64,000 nt of DNA from Desulfofustis sp964433645. GTDB lineage: Bacteria > Desulfobacterota > Desulfobulbia > Desulfobulbales > Desulfocapsaceae. Location: positions 12,979-76,978 of the forward strand of contig CAYSSK010000004.1 in assembly GCA_964433645.1 (NCBI GenBank), written 5' to 3'. The notes under the pieces were generated by a model. It searched no databases, had not been told where the DNA came from, and saw nothing but the letters and a program-made list of their open reading frames with translations. This document shows positions 1 to 8,878 of the stretch, one piece after another. Made by a program: the position numbers and the translations under genes. Numbering within the stretch: position 1 is the first letter of the stretch; the number at the start of each line of letters is the position of its first letter.

Positions 1-126
1 GGCGGCCACGGTTAAGTCAACCCCCCTGGCGACCTGGATCAGCTCGCCACCGATGCGATAGCTTTTAACGATCTTTTCGGCCTGTAAAAGCGTAGCGGTC
101 CGTGGCGGCAGTGTCGTGGTATTCAT
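1..126 (-). CDS. ABC transporter ATP-binding protein (N-terminal fragment, runs off the window)
   Basis: Only the first 42 codons lie in the window. The reverse strand opens with ATG at 126 and reads through a typical N-terminus of a MacB/LolD-type nucleotide-binding subunit: a short leader, then AEKIVKSYRIGGELIQVARG, the first beta strands before the Walker A motif. The Walker A motif itself is beyond the edge. The ATG overlaps the stop of the upstream membrane-fusion gene by ATGA-type overlap, so the two are probably translationally coupled and act in one exporter. The assignment as an ABC ATPase rests on this short stretch and on the neighbours. Confidence 0.7.
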   Translation of the reverse strand, partial: MNTTTLPPRTATLLQAEKIVKSYRIGGELIQVARGVDLTVAA

Positions 127-1556
127 TGTTCCGGGTGGACCAGGCTGACCAGCTCACCTTCCTGGAGCCCTTCAACAATTTCTATCAGGTCATTGTCATG
201 GGCTCCGACGACAACTTGCTGCCTGGTATACCCGCCCTCACTATTGACAACATAGCAATAGGAAATGTCATTTTGGGTGAAAACCGCTTGAACCGGGACG
301 GTGATGGCATTCAGCACCGTATTGGATCGAATAGAGATGCGGCAGCTCATTCCCGGGCGTAATCGCTTGTCTTCCCCTTCGAGAACAAACCCCACCTGAA
401 AGTATTTCTCATCTCCAGGCTGAGATGAATCCGAGGTGGCCAGTGCGCCTATGAAGTTCAGGTGTCCGGTAAAACTGGTCTTGGGATATGCATCAACCCG
501 TACCCGGCCGGTCTGGCCAATGGCGATCTTGTAGAGGTCGATTTCACGGATCTTGGTTTTGACAATCATTTTTGCAATATCTGGAAGATAGAGGATCGGT
601 TGATTCATGAAGACGGTATCTCCCACCCTGGGTTTACGCTTTTCCCGCTCTCGAAAAGTCTCGAAATGGATAACGATACCATCAAAGGGCGCCTCAATCT
701 CTGTCTTTGCTAACTCAGTCTTTGCCCGTTGCAGGGCTTCTTTTTGGGCATTCAGCTTACTCTGGATCTGACTGAGCGTGGCTTCGGTCTTGGCAATGCG
801 GTAACGTCCGCCTTGGCGTATTTGTTCTATGGCCAGTTGGGCATTGGATAACTTGGCCCGGCCACTTTCAATCAGCGCCGGAAGCACGTTCTCGGTGTAA
901 TTTTCATACCTGCCGGCGGCCGAACGGTACTGTTTGGCCAACATTTCAACCTTTTCCCGGGTTTTGGCAATTTCGGTGCTATTGTCGTACCCCTCTTCCT
1001 GCAACATTTCAAGATCTTTGGAATACTGCTGATAGCGCTGCATCTCCAGTTTTGCCTTCTGAACCTCTTCAAAAAATTGAGACTGTTGCAGCGGGCCTTC
1101 CCCTTCTTCGAGTTTTTTCAGCTCGAGTTTGGCGACATTGAATTGGTATTGGGCGTTGGCCACCTCCTGCTCTACCTGATTTTTTTCAAATTCAACGGTT
1201 TGTTGTGCCGCCTGGACGGCTGCTTCGAATCCGGACACCTCGGTCCGTAGTTGCTCCACCTGCTTTTGGAAAGGTGCCGGATCGAACCGGACCAGCAGAT
1301 CTCCCTGACTCACCTTGGCGCCATCTTCTACCAGGTAGATGATCTTCCCTTCACTGCCTTGTAATTGCGAAGTGATAACATGGGACTGAGAGGCGTCCAA
1401 AACCCCAAGGACATGCAGTTCCACTTTAAGGTCCTGTCGCTCTACTCTGGCCGTCAGCATCTCATCGCGGTAAGGTGGATGGTCCTGCAAGGAACCGATG
1501 AAAAAAGCGATTCCGGTCGAGACGAGAATCACGAGGGTCACCCATAACAATTTCAA
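123..1556 (-). CDS. HlyD/MacA-family periplasmic adaptor (membrane fusion protein)
   Basis: A 477-residue adaptor of an ABC-driven tripartite exporter. Residues about 3-22 form one N-terminal membrane anchor. A biotinyl-lipoyl-like half follows near 60-95 (VISQ-type strand, LVEDGAKVSQGDLLVRFD), then a long heptad-rich coiled coil at about 100-285, the second lipoyl half (TEIEAPFDGIVIHF) and a beta-barrel region (VGDTVFMNQPILYLPD, RVRVDAYP). The start codon is TTG in a TTGA overlap with the stop of the TolC-like gene, with a GAGGTGA ribosome-binding sequence just before it. Gene order TolC, adaptor, ATPase suggests a complete export machine whose permease, if separate, would lie beyond the window. 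The substrate is unknown; it could be a peptide, polysaccharide precursor or drug. Confidence 0.85.
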   Translation of the reverse strand: MKLLWVTLVILVSTGIAFFIGSLQDHPPYRDEMLTARVERQDLKVELHVLGVLDASQSHVITSQLQGSEGKIIYLVEDGAKVSQGDLLVRFDPAPFQKQVEQLRTEVSGFEAAVQAAQQTVEFEKNQVEQEVANAQYQFNVAKLELKKLEEGEGPLQQSQFFEEVQKAKLEMQRYQQYSKDLEMLQEEGYDNSTEIAKTREKVEMLAKQYRSAAGRYENYTENVLPALIESGRAKLSNAQLAIEQIRQGGRYRIAKTEATLSQIQSKLNAQKEALQRAKTELAKTEIEAPFDGIVIHFETFREREKRKPRVGDTVFMNQPILYLPDIAKMIVKTKIREIDLYKIAIGQTGRVRVDAYPKTSFTGHLNFIGALATSDSSQPGDEKYFQVGFVLEGEDKRLRPGMSCRISIRSNTVLNAITVPVQAVFTQNDISYCYVVNSEGGYTRQQVVVGAHDNDLIEIVEGLQEGELVSLVHPEQ

Positions 1557-3199
1557 GGCATCACCTCGCTGTCTGCTTCCTGATACTCCAGAAGGGTTCC
1601 CAGAGTCGAGCGGAGCTGGTAGGTTTCAAGCAGGTACTTGATCTGTTCGGTAAGCTTGGCATTTTCAGCATTCTGCATTTCTGTCTGGGCTTCGATGAGC
1701 TCGAAATTGTCCGCCAAACCGTTTCGGAATTTACTTTCAGCCAAGCGCAACTTTCCTTTGGTCTGGTGAAGTTCCTTATCTCGAAGGGCAATGCGCTGCA
1801 ACTGTTGAGCCATCGTATTGAGTTGGGCGCGGACTTCTTGAATAATGCGTTCTTTTTGAGACATCCGGTCATTTAGGACCTGTCTGTAGGAAATTTTTTG
1901 TTGAGCGTAAGCTTTTTTCTTACCGCGACCAAACAGATCGGTGTCGCTTTTCAACCTCACCGTCCAGATATCTTCCTCGAAGCCAAAGTCAAGGTCATCG
2001 CCGGTCTTGTCGTAGCCGAGTTCAAGATTGAGTTGTGGCTGGAGGTTCTTTTCGGCCAGAAGTAGCTGGCGTTTTGTTTCTGCGACCAGTCTTTTGCTTT
2101 GCTCTATTTCAGGCCGATTGGCCAGGGCGATGTTCACCGCTTCCTCCTCTTCCAGCTCTACCGGTTGATAGCGTATAGGCGCGGTGATGGCAACATTGCT
2201 GTCCTGGGTCATGCCCAGCAACCGCTTTAATTCATCCAGCGCCCGGTCCCGGGATTCCTGCCGTATGGAAAACTCTCTTTCAACATTTTTAATTCTTATT
2301 TCAGCACGGTACAGATCAATAACGGATATGATCCCGGCCTTTTCTTTAATTTTGGCCAGAGCAAGGTGTCCTCTCAGGTTTCTCAGTTGTTTTTCCAGCA
2401 AATCAATTTGCTGTTCACTCAGCAGAATAGAGTACACCGTCTGGACCGTCTGGAGCACGGTATCTACCTGTTTGAGATGATATGAGATCCTGGCATCTTG
2501 GTAAGAATAGCGACTGCTATAGACATTATTGAGTGCGAATTCTTTGCCCAATCCCCGCAACAAAGGCAGTTCCAGTCTCGCCGCGATACCGGTCTGGAAC
2601 TCATCGTCTTGACCGCCGACAAAAGGATTGACCGAGAGATTGATGCCGGAGGTGAAACGCCGGGAGAAACCGGCTCCGGCTCTCCACGCCTGTTCTGACG
2701 CCGAGCTGTACCCGGTTTGGACATTTGGATGAATTTTAAATAGGAATTCTTCCTGCTGCCCCTGGTAGGAAATTCTACTCGACTCAATCCCCAATTTTGC
2801 CCTGCCCAGGGATCGATTGTTGACGAGAGCCATTTGTATTGCCTCGTCGAGAGTGAGCACCCTTTGAGGTAATCCAGCCGAATCTTCAGCGTAGCATCGA
2901 GAAAACTCAAATCCAGAAAGAGAAAAAAAAATGAGCAGGTTAACAGTGAAAAAGATTAAAACTTGTGTCACGCTGTATCTTGAGCGCCGGACGCTATAAT
3001 TTGGCAGAATCAATTTAAATTGCAATTTAACTTTCTGAGATCGCAGATACCCTGGGACAAAGCAAAATATCTTTACTCTTTTATATGACACGGAACGTAA
3101 GTCAGACAGTGCCAAATTCTGCAACATGGTTTTCAAAAAACTGGAGTTTGGAATTTCAGGTCTATGATCTGACGAATGTTCCACGAACAGGGTAGCCAC
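1553..3199 (-). CDS. TolC-family outer membrane efflux protein
   Basis: Outer-membrane channel protein of the TolC type. The mature part starts with the family's usual VLTLDEAIQMALVNNRSL repeat-unit start near residue 110 and shows two helical-hairpin halves, with the second-half signature AVNIALANRPEIEQSKRLV. A hydrophobic signal-peptide-like segment (QVLIFFTVNLLIFFSLSG) precedes it. The coordinates give the longest frame, from ATG 3199, but that ATG lies inside sequence shared with an IS end, so the native start is probably internal. Candidates are TTG at 3013, which gives an arginine-rich n-region before the hydrophobic core, or GTG at 2971; neither has a good ribosome-binding site. Downstream it overlaps the adaptor gene by four bases. 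Function is well supported, the start is not. Confidence 0.85.
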   Translation of the reverse strand: MATLFVEHSSDHRPEIPNSSFLKTMLQNLALSDLRSVSYKRVKIFCFVPGYLRSQKVKLQFKLILPNYSVRRSRYSVTQVLIFFTVNLLIFFSLSGFEFSRCYAEDSAGLPQRVLTLDEAIQMALVNNRSLGRAKLGIESSRISYQGQQEEFLFKIHPNVQTGYSSASEQAWRAGAGFSRRFTSGINLSVNPFVGGQDDEFQTGIAARLELPLLRGLGKEFALNNVYSSRYSYQDARISYHLKQVDTVLQTVQTVYSILLSEQQIDLLEKQLRNLRGHLALAKIKEKAGIISVIDLYRAEIRIKNVEREFSIRQESRDRALDELKRLLGMTQDSNVAITAPIRYQPVELEEEEAVNIALANRPEIEQSKRLVAETKRQLLLAEKNLQPQLNLELGYDKTGDDLDFGFEEDIWTVRLKSDTDLFGRGKKKAYAQQKISYRQVLNDRMSQKERIIQEVRAQLNTMAQQLQRIALRDKELHQTKGKLRLAESKFRNGLADNFELIEAQTEMQNAENAKLTEQIKYLLETYQLRSTLGTLLEYQEADSEVMP

Positions 3200-3222
3200 A
3201 GTTAGTGCCCGATATACCGAAT
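3150..3222 (-). repeat. Outer end of the IS copy (shared with the copy near 9.1 kb)
   Basis: The sequence downstream of the transposase stop matches the sequence downstream of the second remnant: both have AATAAAT, a CGGG/TGGG block, then AACTGTGGCTACCC (here) or AACTATGGCTACCC (at 9074-9088), and both continue with a GGAACATTCG or GGAACATCCG block. The exact IS terminus is unclear because the similarity fades gradually towards 3150. The ATG of the long TolC frame is inside this shared part. Confidence 0.5.
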
Positions 3223-4452
3223 TTATTCCGCTTTTATCCTGTCAGCCAGCTTCTTCCTGCTGCCTACACGGCCGCCATGGCGGGGCAGAGCGCTTGGCGG
3301 GGTAATCGCCAGCGCTGAGAATAACCGGGCCAGGCGCGGTCGTGGTTGCGGTATGCTGAGCATGCCGCCGGGCCGGCTGCCGTTGATTTCATGCTCCAAC
3401 GCGCACAAGGTCGACAGCTTTTTCAGGCCTTCCTCGACCGTCATATCCAGATCCCGCCAGGCCTTGGCCAGTTTCCGTCGGACCAGATATGCCAGCATGA
3501 CCACAAAGACCTGACCTCTGGTGCGCGACTCCTTGCGCACATAGATTGGCCGAACCTCCAGGTGGCCGGTCTTGCAGGTCCTAAACGCCTGTTCAACCTG
3601 GATCAGATCTTTGTAACGATCATGGACAATTTCCATCGGGGCGTGTTTGGCAGGCAGGTCGGTTTTCAAGACATACCAACCATCCAGTTCCTGCACCTCC
3701 GTCAGATATGCCTCGTCGATCTGCACGGCGATCGAGCGATTCTTGCAGGTTGTTTTCAGGAAGTCGCCTACCTTCAGCTTGCCTTGCCGTTCCCACACCT
3801 TGCGGATGGCGGTGAACTCGTCAGCCCGGGGGTGCTCGGCCAGATAACGGTTCTGCTGCTCGCAGAGCCAGTCCAGGGCCTGGTACAGCTCATCTTCGGT
3901 AAACGGATCAACGCCGAGCAGTTCGCATACCGCGTGTTCATCTGCCAAGCGCACGGCACTCAGGCGTGAGCCCTGTTCAATCAGCCGGGCCATGACCATC
4001 CACAGGCAGAGCAGGCCGTGTCGCGACGAGCCGATAATTTTATCAAGTCCGAGGTCCCGGCAAACGTGCAACAAGACCCACACGGCGCCGACCGAGCGGC
4101 CCTGTGTTTGCTTGGCACTGCCGCCCAGCAGGTGTTCAAGTTCGCCCGGGCTGTTTTTGTGTTTCAGGGCAAGCTCGATGGTCTTGATCACCGCTTCGGG
4201 ATATTTGGTCAGGTTGAGCAGGGTTCGCTTCTTGACCTTGGAGCCATTTTCTCCGCGCTCGCGGTATGATTCGCGGAGCAGGATCTGGGTGTAGACTTTG
4301 TGCCACCTTGTCTGGATTTTTGTCGCTTGATGCACGAAATGGCCACTTAATACCATATAGGTATATCTATGACAATATAATAGATGCACTTTAATGGCTA
4401 CGATGTTGTCCCGAAAAATATCGCTTTTTGAGCGATAATCAGGCACTTGCAA
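3223..4452 (-). CDS. IS1634/IS4-like transposase, internally deleted
   Basis: A 409-residue open frame that resembles the N- and C-terminal parts of an IS1634-type (IS4 superfamily) DDE transposase. The N-terminal part has the SKVKKRTLLNLTKYP motif and the C-terminal part has DRYKDLIQVEQAFRTCKTGHLEVRPIYVR with the catalytic-type glutamate region. The middle is short: after IRKVWERQGK near residue 225 the frame jumps to LKVGDFLKTTCKN, and the segments that normally carry the first two catalytic aspartates are not seen. The frame stays open across the junction, so this is a clean in-frame deletion. It is therefore most likely inactive. A second, shorter copy of its C-terminus lies at 8879-9045 in the opposite orientation. 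Confidence 0.7.
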   Translation of the reverse strand: MQVPDYRSKSDIFRDNIVAIKVHLLYCHRYTYMVLSGHFVHQATKIQTRWHKVYTQILLRESYRERGENGSKVKKRTLLNLTKYPEAVIKTIELALKHKNSPGELEHLLGGSAKQTQGRSVGAVWVLLHVCRDLGLDKIIGSSRHGLLCLWMVMARLIEQGSRLSAVRLADEHAVCELLGVDPFTEDELYQALDWLCEQQNRYLAEHPRADEFTAIRKVWERQGKLKVGDFLKTTCKNRSIAVQIDEAYLTEVQELDGWYVLKTDLPAKHAPMEIVHDRYKDLIQVEQAFRTCKTGHLEVRPIYVRKESRTRGQVFVVMLAYLVRRKLAKAWRDLDMTVEEGLKKLSTLCALEHEINGSRPGGMLSIPQPRPRLARLFSALAITPPSALPRHGGRVGSRKKLADRIKAE

Positions 4453-4884
4453 TAATTCCAGGCTGGAACATCCGCTGGAAGAGTGGCGAGAAGAGAGCTT
4501 CTACCGCCGAATATGATGAGTAACACTATGGAAAACGCATATTTACTTGAAAGGACAATTGAAAAAGGGTAGGCTGCATTTGTCAGGAGCCCCTCTGTTT
4601 TTTTAAGGAGAAACCGAGCAAAACACCTGTTTTTGATCACTCGGTTACTTGAGTAACCCTCATGCCAACTTCCCTTCCCACCATGAAAGATTGAGGTGTC
4701 ATAATGCTGGTATCCGCAACATTGAAATTTTCAGCTTTGCTCTTTCACCGCCTGCGGATAAATAAACAATAACGAGATCTGACCTATCTTGTTTCTATGT
4801 CTCTGAGAAAAGCTGTTTTAGAATAAACAGAAAAGCTGAAAGTTAGAATTTTAACTTTTTTACAAAAATAATGGTTGAAATATT
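4453..4884. other. AT-rich intergenic region, no gene seen
   Basis: About 430 bases between the IS transposase start and asnB. It should contain the other end of the IS, but I could not find a clear inverted partner of TGGCTACCC. Near 4836-4862 an A/T-only inverted repeat (AAAGTTA, TAACTTT followed by T residues) could be a weak hairpin. No convincing open frame or tRNA is present. The asnB promoter is presumably here, but several A/T-rich hexamers compete and none stands out. Confidence 0.4.
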
Positions 4885-6843
4885 ATGTGTGGCATATGTG
4901 GTGAGGTAGGTTTTAGGTATGGATACAACGTCGATCCTTGGTTAATCAAGCGAATGTGCGACTCGCTGGCTCATCGTGGCCCAGATGAAGAAGGGCAGTT
5001 TGTGCATGAAATGGTTGGTCTTGGACAACGTCGCCTTTCTATTATTGATCTTAACACAGGTAAGCAACCTATCAGCAACGAAGATGGCTCAATCTGGGTT
5101 GTTTTAAATGGTGAAATCTATAATTTTGTAAGCTTGCGACAGGAACTTATCAGCAAAGGACATGCTTTTTCCACCAATACTGATACTGAGGTGATTGTCC
5201 ATCTCTATGAAGAGTATGGCGTTAAATCCATAAAAAGATTGAGGGGCATGTTTGGATTTGCTTTATGGGATAACAAAGACCGGCTTTTGTTGTTAGGGCG
5301 CGATAGGCTTGGCAAAAAACCTCTATTTTATGCACAGCTTTCCGAATCTCTTTTGTTTGCTTCTGAAACGAAGGCACTTTTCCAGGATTCAAGACTGAAA
5401 AAAACACTCAATCAGGAGGCTATCCATGATTTTCTATCATTTAAGTTTATCCCGCGCCAGGAAGACTTGTACAAGGGGGTTTTTAAATTGCCACCTGCTT
5501 CTTATATGATATTTCGCGAAGGACAGGCAACTATTCATAAGTACTGGGATCTTCACTATAAGACTGACTTCAATATGAGCGAGGAAGATGCTCTTGTTGA
5601 ATGCGAAAGAGTGCTGACCGAGTCAGTCAGGCTCCGCATGATGAGCGATGTCCCGATTGGCGCTTTTTTGAGCTCTGGGATTGATTCTGGAATGATAGTT
5701 GCGTTAATGTCACAGCTGTCTCATGACTCAGTCAATTCTTTTTCAATTGGCGACGAAACCCAGGATTTTAATGAACTGCCTATGGCTGCGGTCATTGCAG
5801 AAAAATTTGAGACAAATCACCGAGAGTTCTTGGTGCGTCCGGATGCCATAAAAATTTTACCGGACTTAATATACCATCTTGACGGTCCTTTTGCCGATGT
5901 ACCTGCTTTACCGATGTATTATGTTGCGAAAATGGCAAGCGAGCATGTCAAGGTCGTATTGACGGGCGATGGTGGTGATGAATCATTTGGGGGGTATGAT
6001 CGATACTTGGCAAATCAATTATTGGTGCATTATCGTAAAATACCTAGGAGCTTCCGCCAAAAGCTTATTCCCAATTTCCTCAACTTATTTAATGAAAAGA
6101 CGGCTAGGAAGAGCTGGAGGCAATCCCTGCGCTGGTTTAACACTTTATCTATGTTGCCTGACGATGAGAGCTATGGTAGAGGGATCTCTTTTTTTTCATT
6201 CGAAGAAGATCAGAAAAAAAAGCTATACACTTCTGATTTTCAATCTCAACTTGAGGGAGTAGACTCTCTTGAACAAATTATGTCAAGATTTCATAGCCGA
6301 AAGTCAGATGCACCTCTCAATAAGATGACATTTTGTGACCTTATGATTCGTGTCCCTGAGTACTCTTGTATTAAAATTGATCGTATTACAATGATGCATG
6401 GCCTTGAAGCAAGAAGCCCTTTTCTGGATCATAAACTTGTTGAGTTTGCAGCAACTATCCCGCCAAGTTTGAAGTTGAAGAAAGCGCGCTTAAAGTACTT
6501 GTTGAAAGAGGTAGGCAAAAAATATTTACCAAAGGAAATTATAGCGTTGCCTAAACAAGGATTTGGTTCTCCTATAAATACATGGTTACGGGGTGAGCTT
6601 AGAGGTTTTTCAAATCATCTTTTACGGGATGAATCCATGCTTGTTGAGCACAATATTTTCAGGCAGAATTATATCAATTCTCTCTTGGATGGACATACCT
6701 CTAAGAAAGTTAATGATGGCAATAGAATATGGAGTCTTGTTAATTTGGAGATATGGTATCGATTAAATTTTGGTGATAAGGATCCAGTTACTGAGCGCGA
6801 TAATCTCAAGGATAGATTTATTTCTTTAAGTATTAACAGATAG
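4885..6843 (+). CDS. asnB: Asparagine synthase (glutamine-hydrolysing), AsnB family
   Basis: A 652-residue class II glutamine amidotransferase fused to an ATP-pyrophosphatase synthetase domain. Cys2 (MCGICGEVG) is the glutaminase nucleophile, and the N-terminal domain contains the RGPDEEG and RRLSIIDL motifs. The synthetase PP-loop LSSGIDSG is at about 261-268, and VVLTGDGGDESFGGYDRY lies near 355-370. The family transfers glutamine ammonia to aspartate, but members inside polysaccharide clusters are often thought to amidate sugars or uronic acids, which is inference here. Codon use is AT-rich compared with the housekeeping genes to the right, and IS remnants lie on both sides, suggesting transfer. 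ATG follows an AT-rich leader without a strong ribosome-binding site; the Cys2 position fixes the start. Confidence 0.92.
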   Translation: MCGICGEVGFRYGYNVDPWLIKRMCDSLAHRGPDEEGQFVHEMVGLGQRRLSIIDLNTGKQPISNEDGSIWVVLNGEIYNFVSLRQELISKGHAFSTNTDTEVIVHLYEEYGVKSIKRLRGMFGFALWDNKDRLLLLGRDRLGKKPLFYAQLSESLLFASETKALFQDSRLKKTLNQEAIHDFLSFKFIPRQEDLYKGVFKLPPASYMIFREGQATIHKYWDLHYKTDFNMSEEDALVECERVLTESVRLRMMSDVPIGAFLSSGIDSGMIVALMSQLSHDSVNSFSIGDETQDFNELPMAAVIAEKFETNHREFLVRPDAIKILPDLIYHLDGPFADVPALPMYYVAKMASEHVKVVLTGDGGDESFGGYDRYLANQLLVHYRKIPRSFRQKLIPNFLNLFNEKTARKSWRQSLRWFNTLSMLPDDESYGRGISFFSFEEDQKKKLYTSDFQSQLEGVDSLEQIMSRFHSRKSDAPLNKMTFCDLMIRVPEYSCIKIDRITMMHGLEARSPFLDHKLVEFAATIPPSLKLKKARLKYLLKEVGKKYLPKEIIALPKQGFGSPINTWLRGELRGFSNHLLRDESMLVEHNIFRQNYINSLLDGHTSKKVNDGNRIWSLVNLEIWYRLNFGDKDPVTERDNLKDRFISLSINR

Positions 6844-7164
6844 GTAGAGATGAATTAATAAAGAAGGCCAATTTTAAACTAAGGCTGCCCTCCAAAGGAG
6901 TGATCAGTGTTGCTTTTTCCTGGATACGGTCTTCTAACCTGTCAGTGTTTAGTTTGGCTATAAAAAATAGCATACCGTTGCAAATATATCTATATTCGAT
7001 TGGAAAAACTTCGTTACAAATTACGAATTGCGGTCAAAGTTATTCTAAAGGACAGGTCGTTATTTCGTGTATAATATTTATAATAATTCTTTGTTGTTTT
7101 TAATGTGGCAGTGACAAAAAAAATGCTTCAAAAGTTCTAAGGTATATTTTTATTGGGGAAAACA
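6844..7164. other. Intergenic AT-rich stretch, no gene seen
   Basis: About 320 AT-rich bases between asnB and the Fe-S protein gene. A 67-codon frame at 6900-7103 has no recognisable composition or ribosome-binding site and is not accepted as a gene. The only useful signal is the GGGGAA ribosome-binding sequence at its end, five bases before ATG 7165. Confidence 0.4.
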
Positions 7165-8499
7165 ATGAAGGCTTCCCAGACAGAAAATGATTTTAGTGTT
7201 CTAGCAGATACTGTGATTGATAATGGGCTTTGTACACGCTGTGGAATCTGCAGCGGAGCCTGCCCTGTCAATGTAATAAGTTTGGATGAGAATTATTTCC
7301 CAAAGTTGACGGGTGAGTGCGTAAAATGTGGTTTGTGCGTTGAATGTTGCCCTGGAGGAGATGTTAATTTCCCGAAACTCTCAATGCGTATTTTTAAATC
7401 TGAATATAATCATAATGATCTCCTTGGATTTATCGATAATATTTTCATAGGCCGCTCCGCCAGTAAAGAGATGAGAATGGCGGGTGCAAGTGGTGGTTTG
7501 GTGACAGGACTACTTACATATCTTCTTGAAAAAAAAAGAATTGATGGCGCCGTTGTGGTGGCCATGGACCAGGAAAAGGGATATTTGACAAAAGGTATAT
7601 TGGCAACCACTGTGCAAAATGTAAAAGATGCTGCGCAGTCAAAATATTGCATTACACCTTCCATGGAAGTTCTCAAGGAAATTCGAAAAAGAAACGGTCG
7701 TTTTGCCGTTGTGGCTTTACCCTGTCAACTACACGGTCTTAGGAAACTAGAAGAGGCAGACCCTTCACTATCAAAAAAAATTTGTTATTATTTGGGACTA
7801 TTTTGTAATTGTAATTTAAACCCCAATGGACACATAGAAGCAATTAGTGCGTGCAATATTGACCTTACGGATGTTGAAAAATTCAATTTCCGAGGTGCCG
7901 GGTGGCCTGGCGGGTTTTATGTTCAAAAAAAAGATGGCACTGAAGAGTCTTTACATAAAATCAATATTAAAAACGTAATGAATGTTATGTTCAGGATTTA
8001 TAGTCCGGAACGTTGTTCTCTTTGTTATGACGCAGTTGCTGAATATGCCGACTTAAGCTTTGGCGATTTCTGGGCATTTGATTATTTGAATGATTATTCC
8101 GGATATGAGCAACACACCCTTGTTTATCAAAGAACGGACCGAGGAAGAGCGCTTTTGGAACAGGCGATGGCAGATGGAGCGATATATATGCACCGAGTAC
8201 CTTACGAGCGAAACTCAAAACGAATACTTAATATGGCTAAAGGGAAAAAAAGTAGAGCACTGGCTAGAATTTATCGACTGAAAATGAAAAAGCTGGCCAT
8301 TCCTCAATATCATTTTCCTGTTCAGAAACCTTCAAAAAAAGCCAGGCGTTCATTGCTGTTTTACAATATCTTCCTCATATTCCGTGGTCCATTGCGAAGA
8401 AAGCTTTTACTGAAAGTTCTATTTTCTCCTGTTGGCGAAATATTGGACCGCTTAAATATTATGAGGAAAAATATGTTCTGCAACTATAATGATAATTAA
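7165..8499 (+). CDS. Coenzyme F420 hydrogenase/dehydrogenase beta-subunit-like Fe-S protein
   Basis: A 444-residue protein with an N-terminal 2x[4Fe-4S] ferredoxin domain (CTRCGICSGACP near residue 23 and CVKCGLCVECCP near 53), followed by the FrhB/FdhB N- and C-terminal domains (ASGGLVTGLL, VALPCQLHGLRKLEE, GLFCNCNLNP, RCSLCYDAVAEYADLSFGDFW). Such proteins occur in capsule and exopolysaccharide clusters next to glycosyltransferases and pyruvyltransferases. Their reaction there is not established; a reductive modification of a sugar is possible. ATG 7165 is chosen over the TTG at 7153 because GGGGAA sits five bases upstream. The neighbouring genes are asnB and a broken acetyltransferase, and all three share AT-rich codon use. 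Confidence 0.85.
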   Translation: MKASQTENDFSVLADTVIDNGLCTRCGICSGACPVNVISLDENYFPKLTGECVKCGLCVECCPGGDVNFPKLSMRIFKSEYNHNDLLGFIDNIFIGRSASKEMRMAGASGGLVTGLLTYLLEKKRIDGAVVVAMDQEKGYLTKGILATTVQNVKDAAQSKYCITPSMEVLKEIRKRNGRFAVVALPCQLHGLRKLEEADPSLSKKICYYLGLFCNCNLNPNGHIEAISACNIDLTDVEKFNFRGAGWPGGFYVQKKDGTEESLHKINIKNVMNVMFRIYSPERCSLCYDAVAEYADLSFGDFWAFDYLNDYSGYEQHTLVYQRTDRGRALLEQAMADGAIYMHRVPYERNSKRILNMAKGKKSRALARIYRLKMKKLAIPQYHFPVQKPSKKARRSLLFYNIFLIFRGPLRRKLLLKVLFSPVGEILDRLNIMRKNMFCNYNDN

Positions 8500-8553
8500 G
8501 TGGTTTGTTACCTTTATAGAGATGAAAATTATCTGACATTTTGTGTTGTTTCA

Positions 8554-8878
8554 ATGAGTAAAGGAGGGAATAGAGAGACTGTTCAGGCACAGTTTGTGAG
8601 TACGTCTGAAAAATTGCAAACGTATCGCCCGAGCATGGTTGGTGATGGCGACAATGTTATGTTGCTACTCCATGAAGTGTTATGCTTTTTTGTCATGCCG
8701 GTGAACTTGGCTCCAGGTTTTTTAGGAAATTGATGCTGAAGATTCTCACTGGTAAAATGGGAAAATCAATTCGAATAGGAACCGGCTGTTGTATTCGTGA
8801 CGATAAACGAATGTTTATTAGTGATTTCGTCCAGATTGGCAACGAAGTAAGCCTTGATGTCAAGCCTGGAAAAAATAA
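8554..8878 (+). pseudogene. Hexapeptide-repeat acetyltransferase remnant (frameshifted and truncated)
   Basis: The frame from about 8554 encodes LQTYRPSMVGDG and a hydrophobic stretch ending CFFVMP. The reading then continues one frame over as GELGSRFFRKLMLKILTGKMGKSIRIG, followed by hexapeptide-type repeats (IRDDKRMFISDFVQIGNEVSLDVK). This order matches the N-terminus of wall- or colanic-acid-type acyltransferases. Adding one G near 8698-8702 would restore the frame, so a single-base loss is likely. The gene then stops being recognisable at 8878, exactly where an IS remnant begins, so most of the left-handed beta helix is gone. It would have acetylated a sugar precursor or polysaccharide. 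It now looks non-functional. Confidence 0.7.

Noticed and set aside
4398..4640. 80-codon minus-strand frame upstream of the IS transposase
   Set aside because: Overlaps the transposase N-terminus in another frame and lacks start signals.
6900..7103. 67-codon frame between asnB and the Fe-S gene
   Set aside because: No ribosome-binding site, no family likeness, AT-rich random composition.
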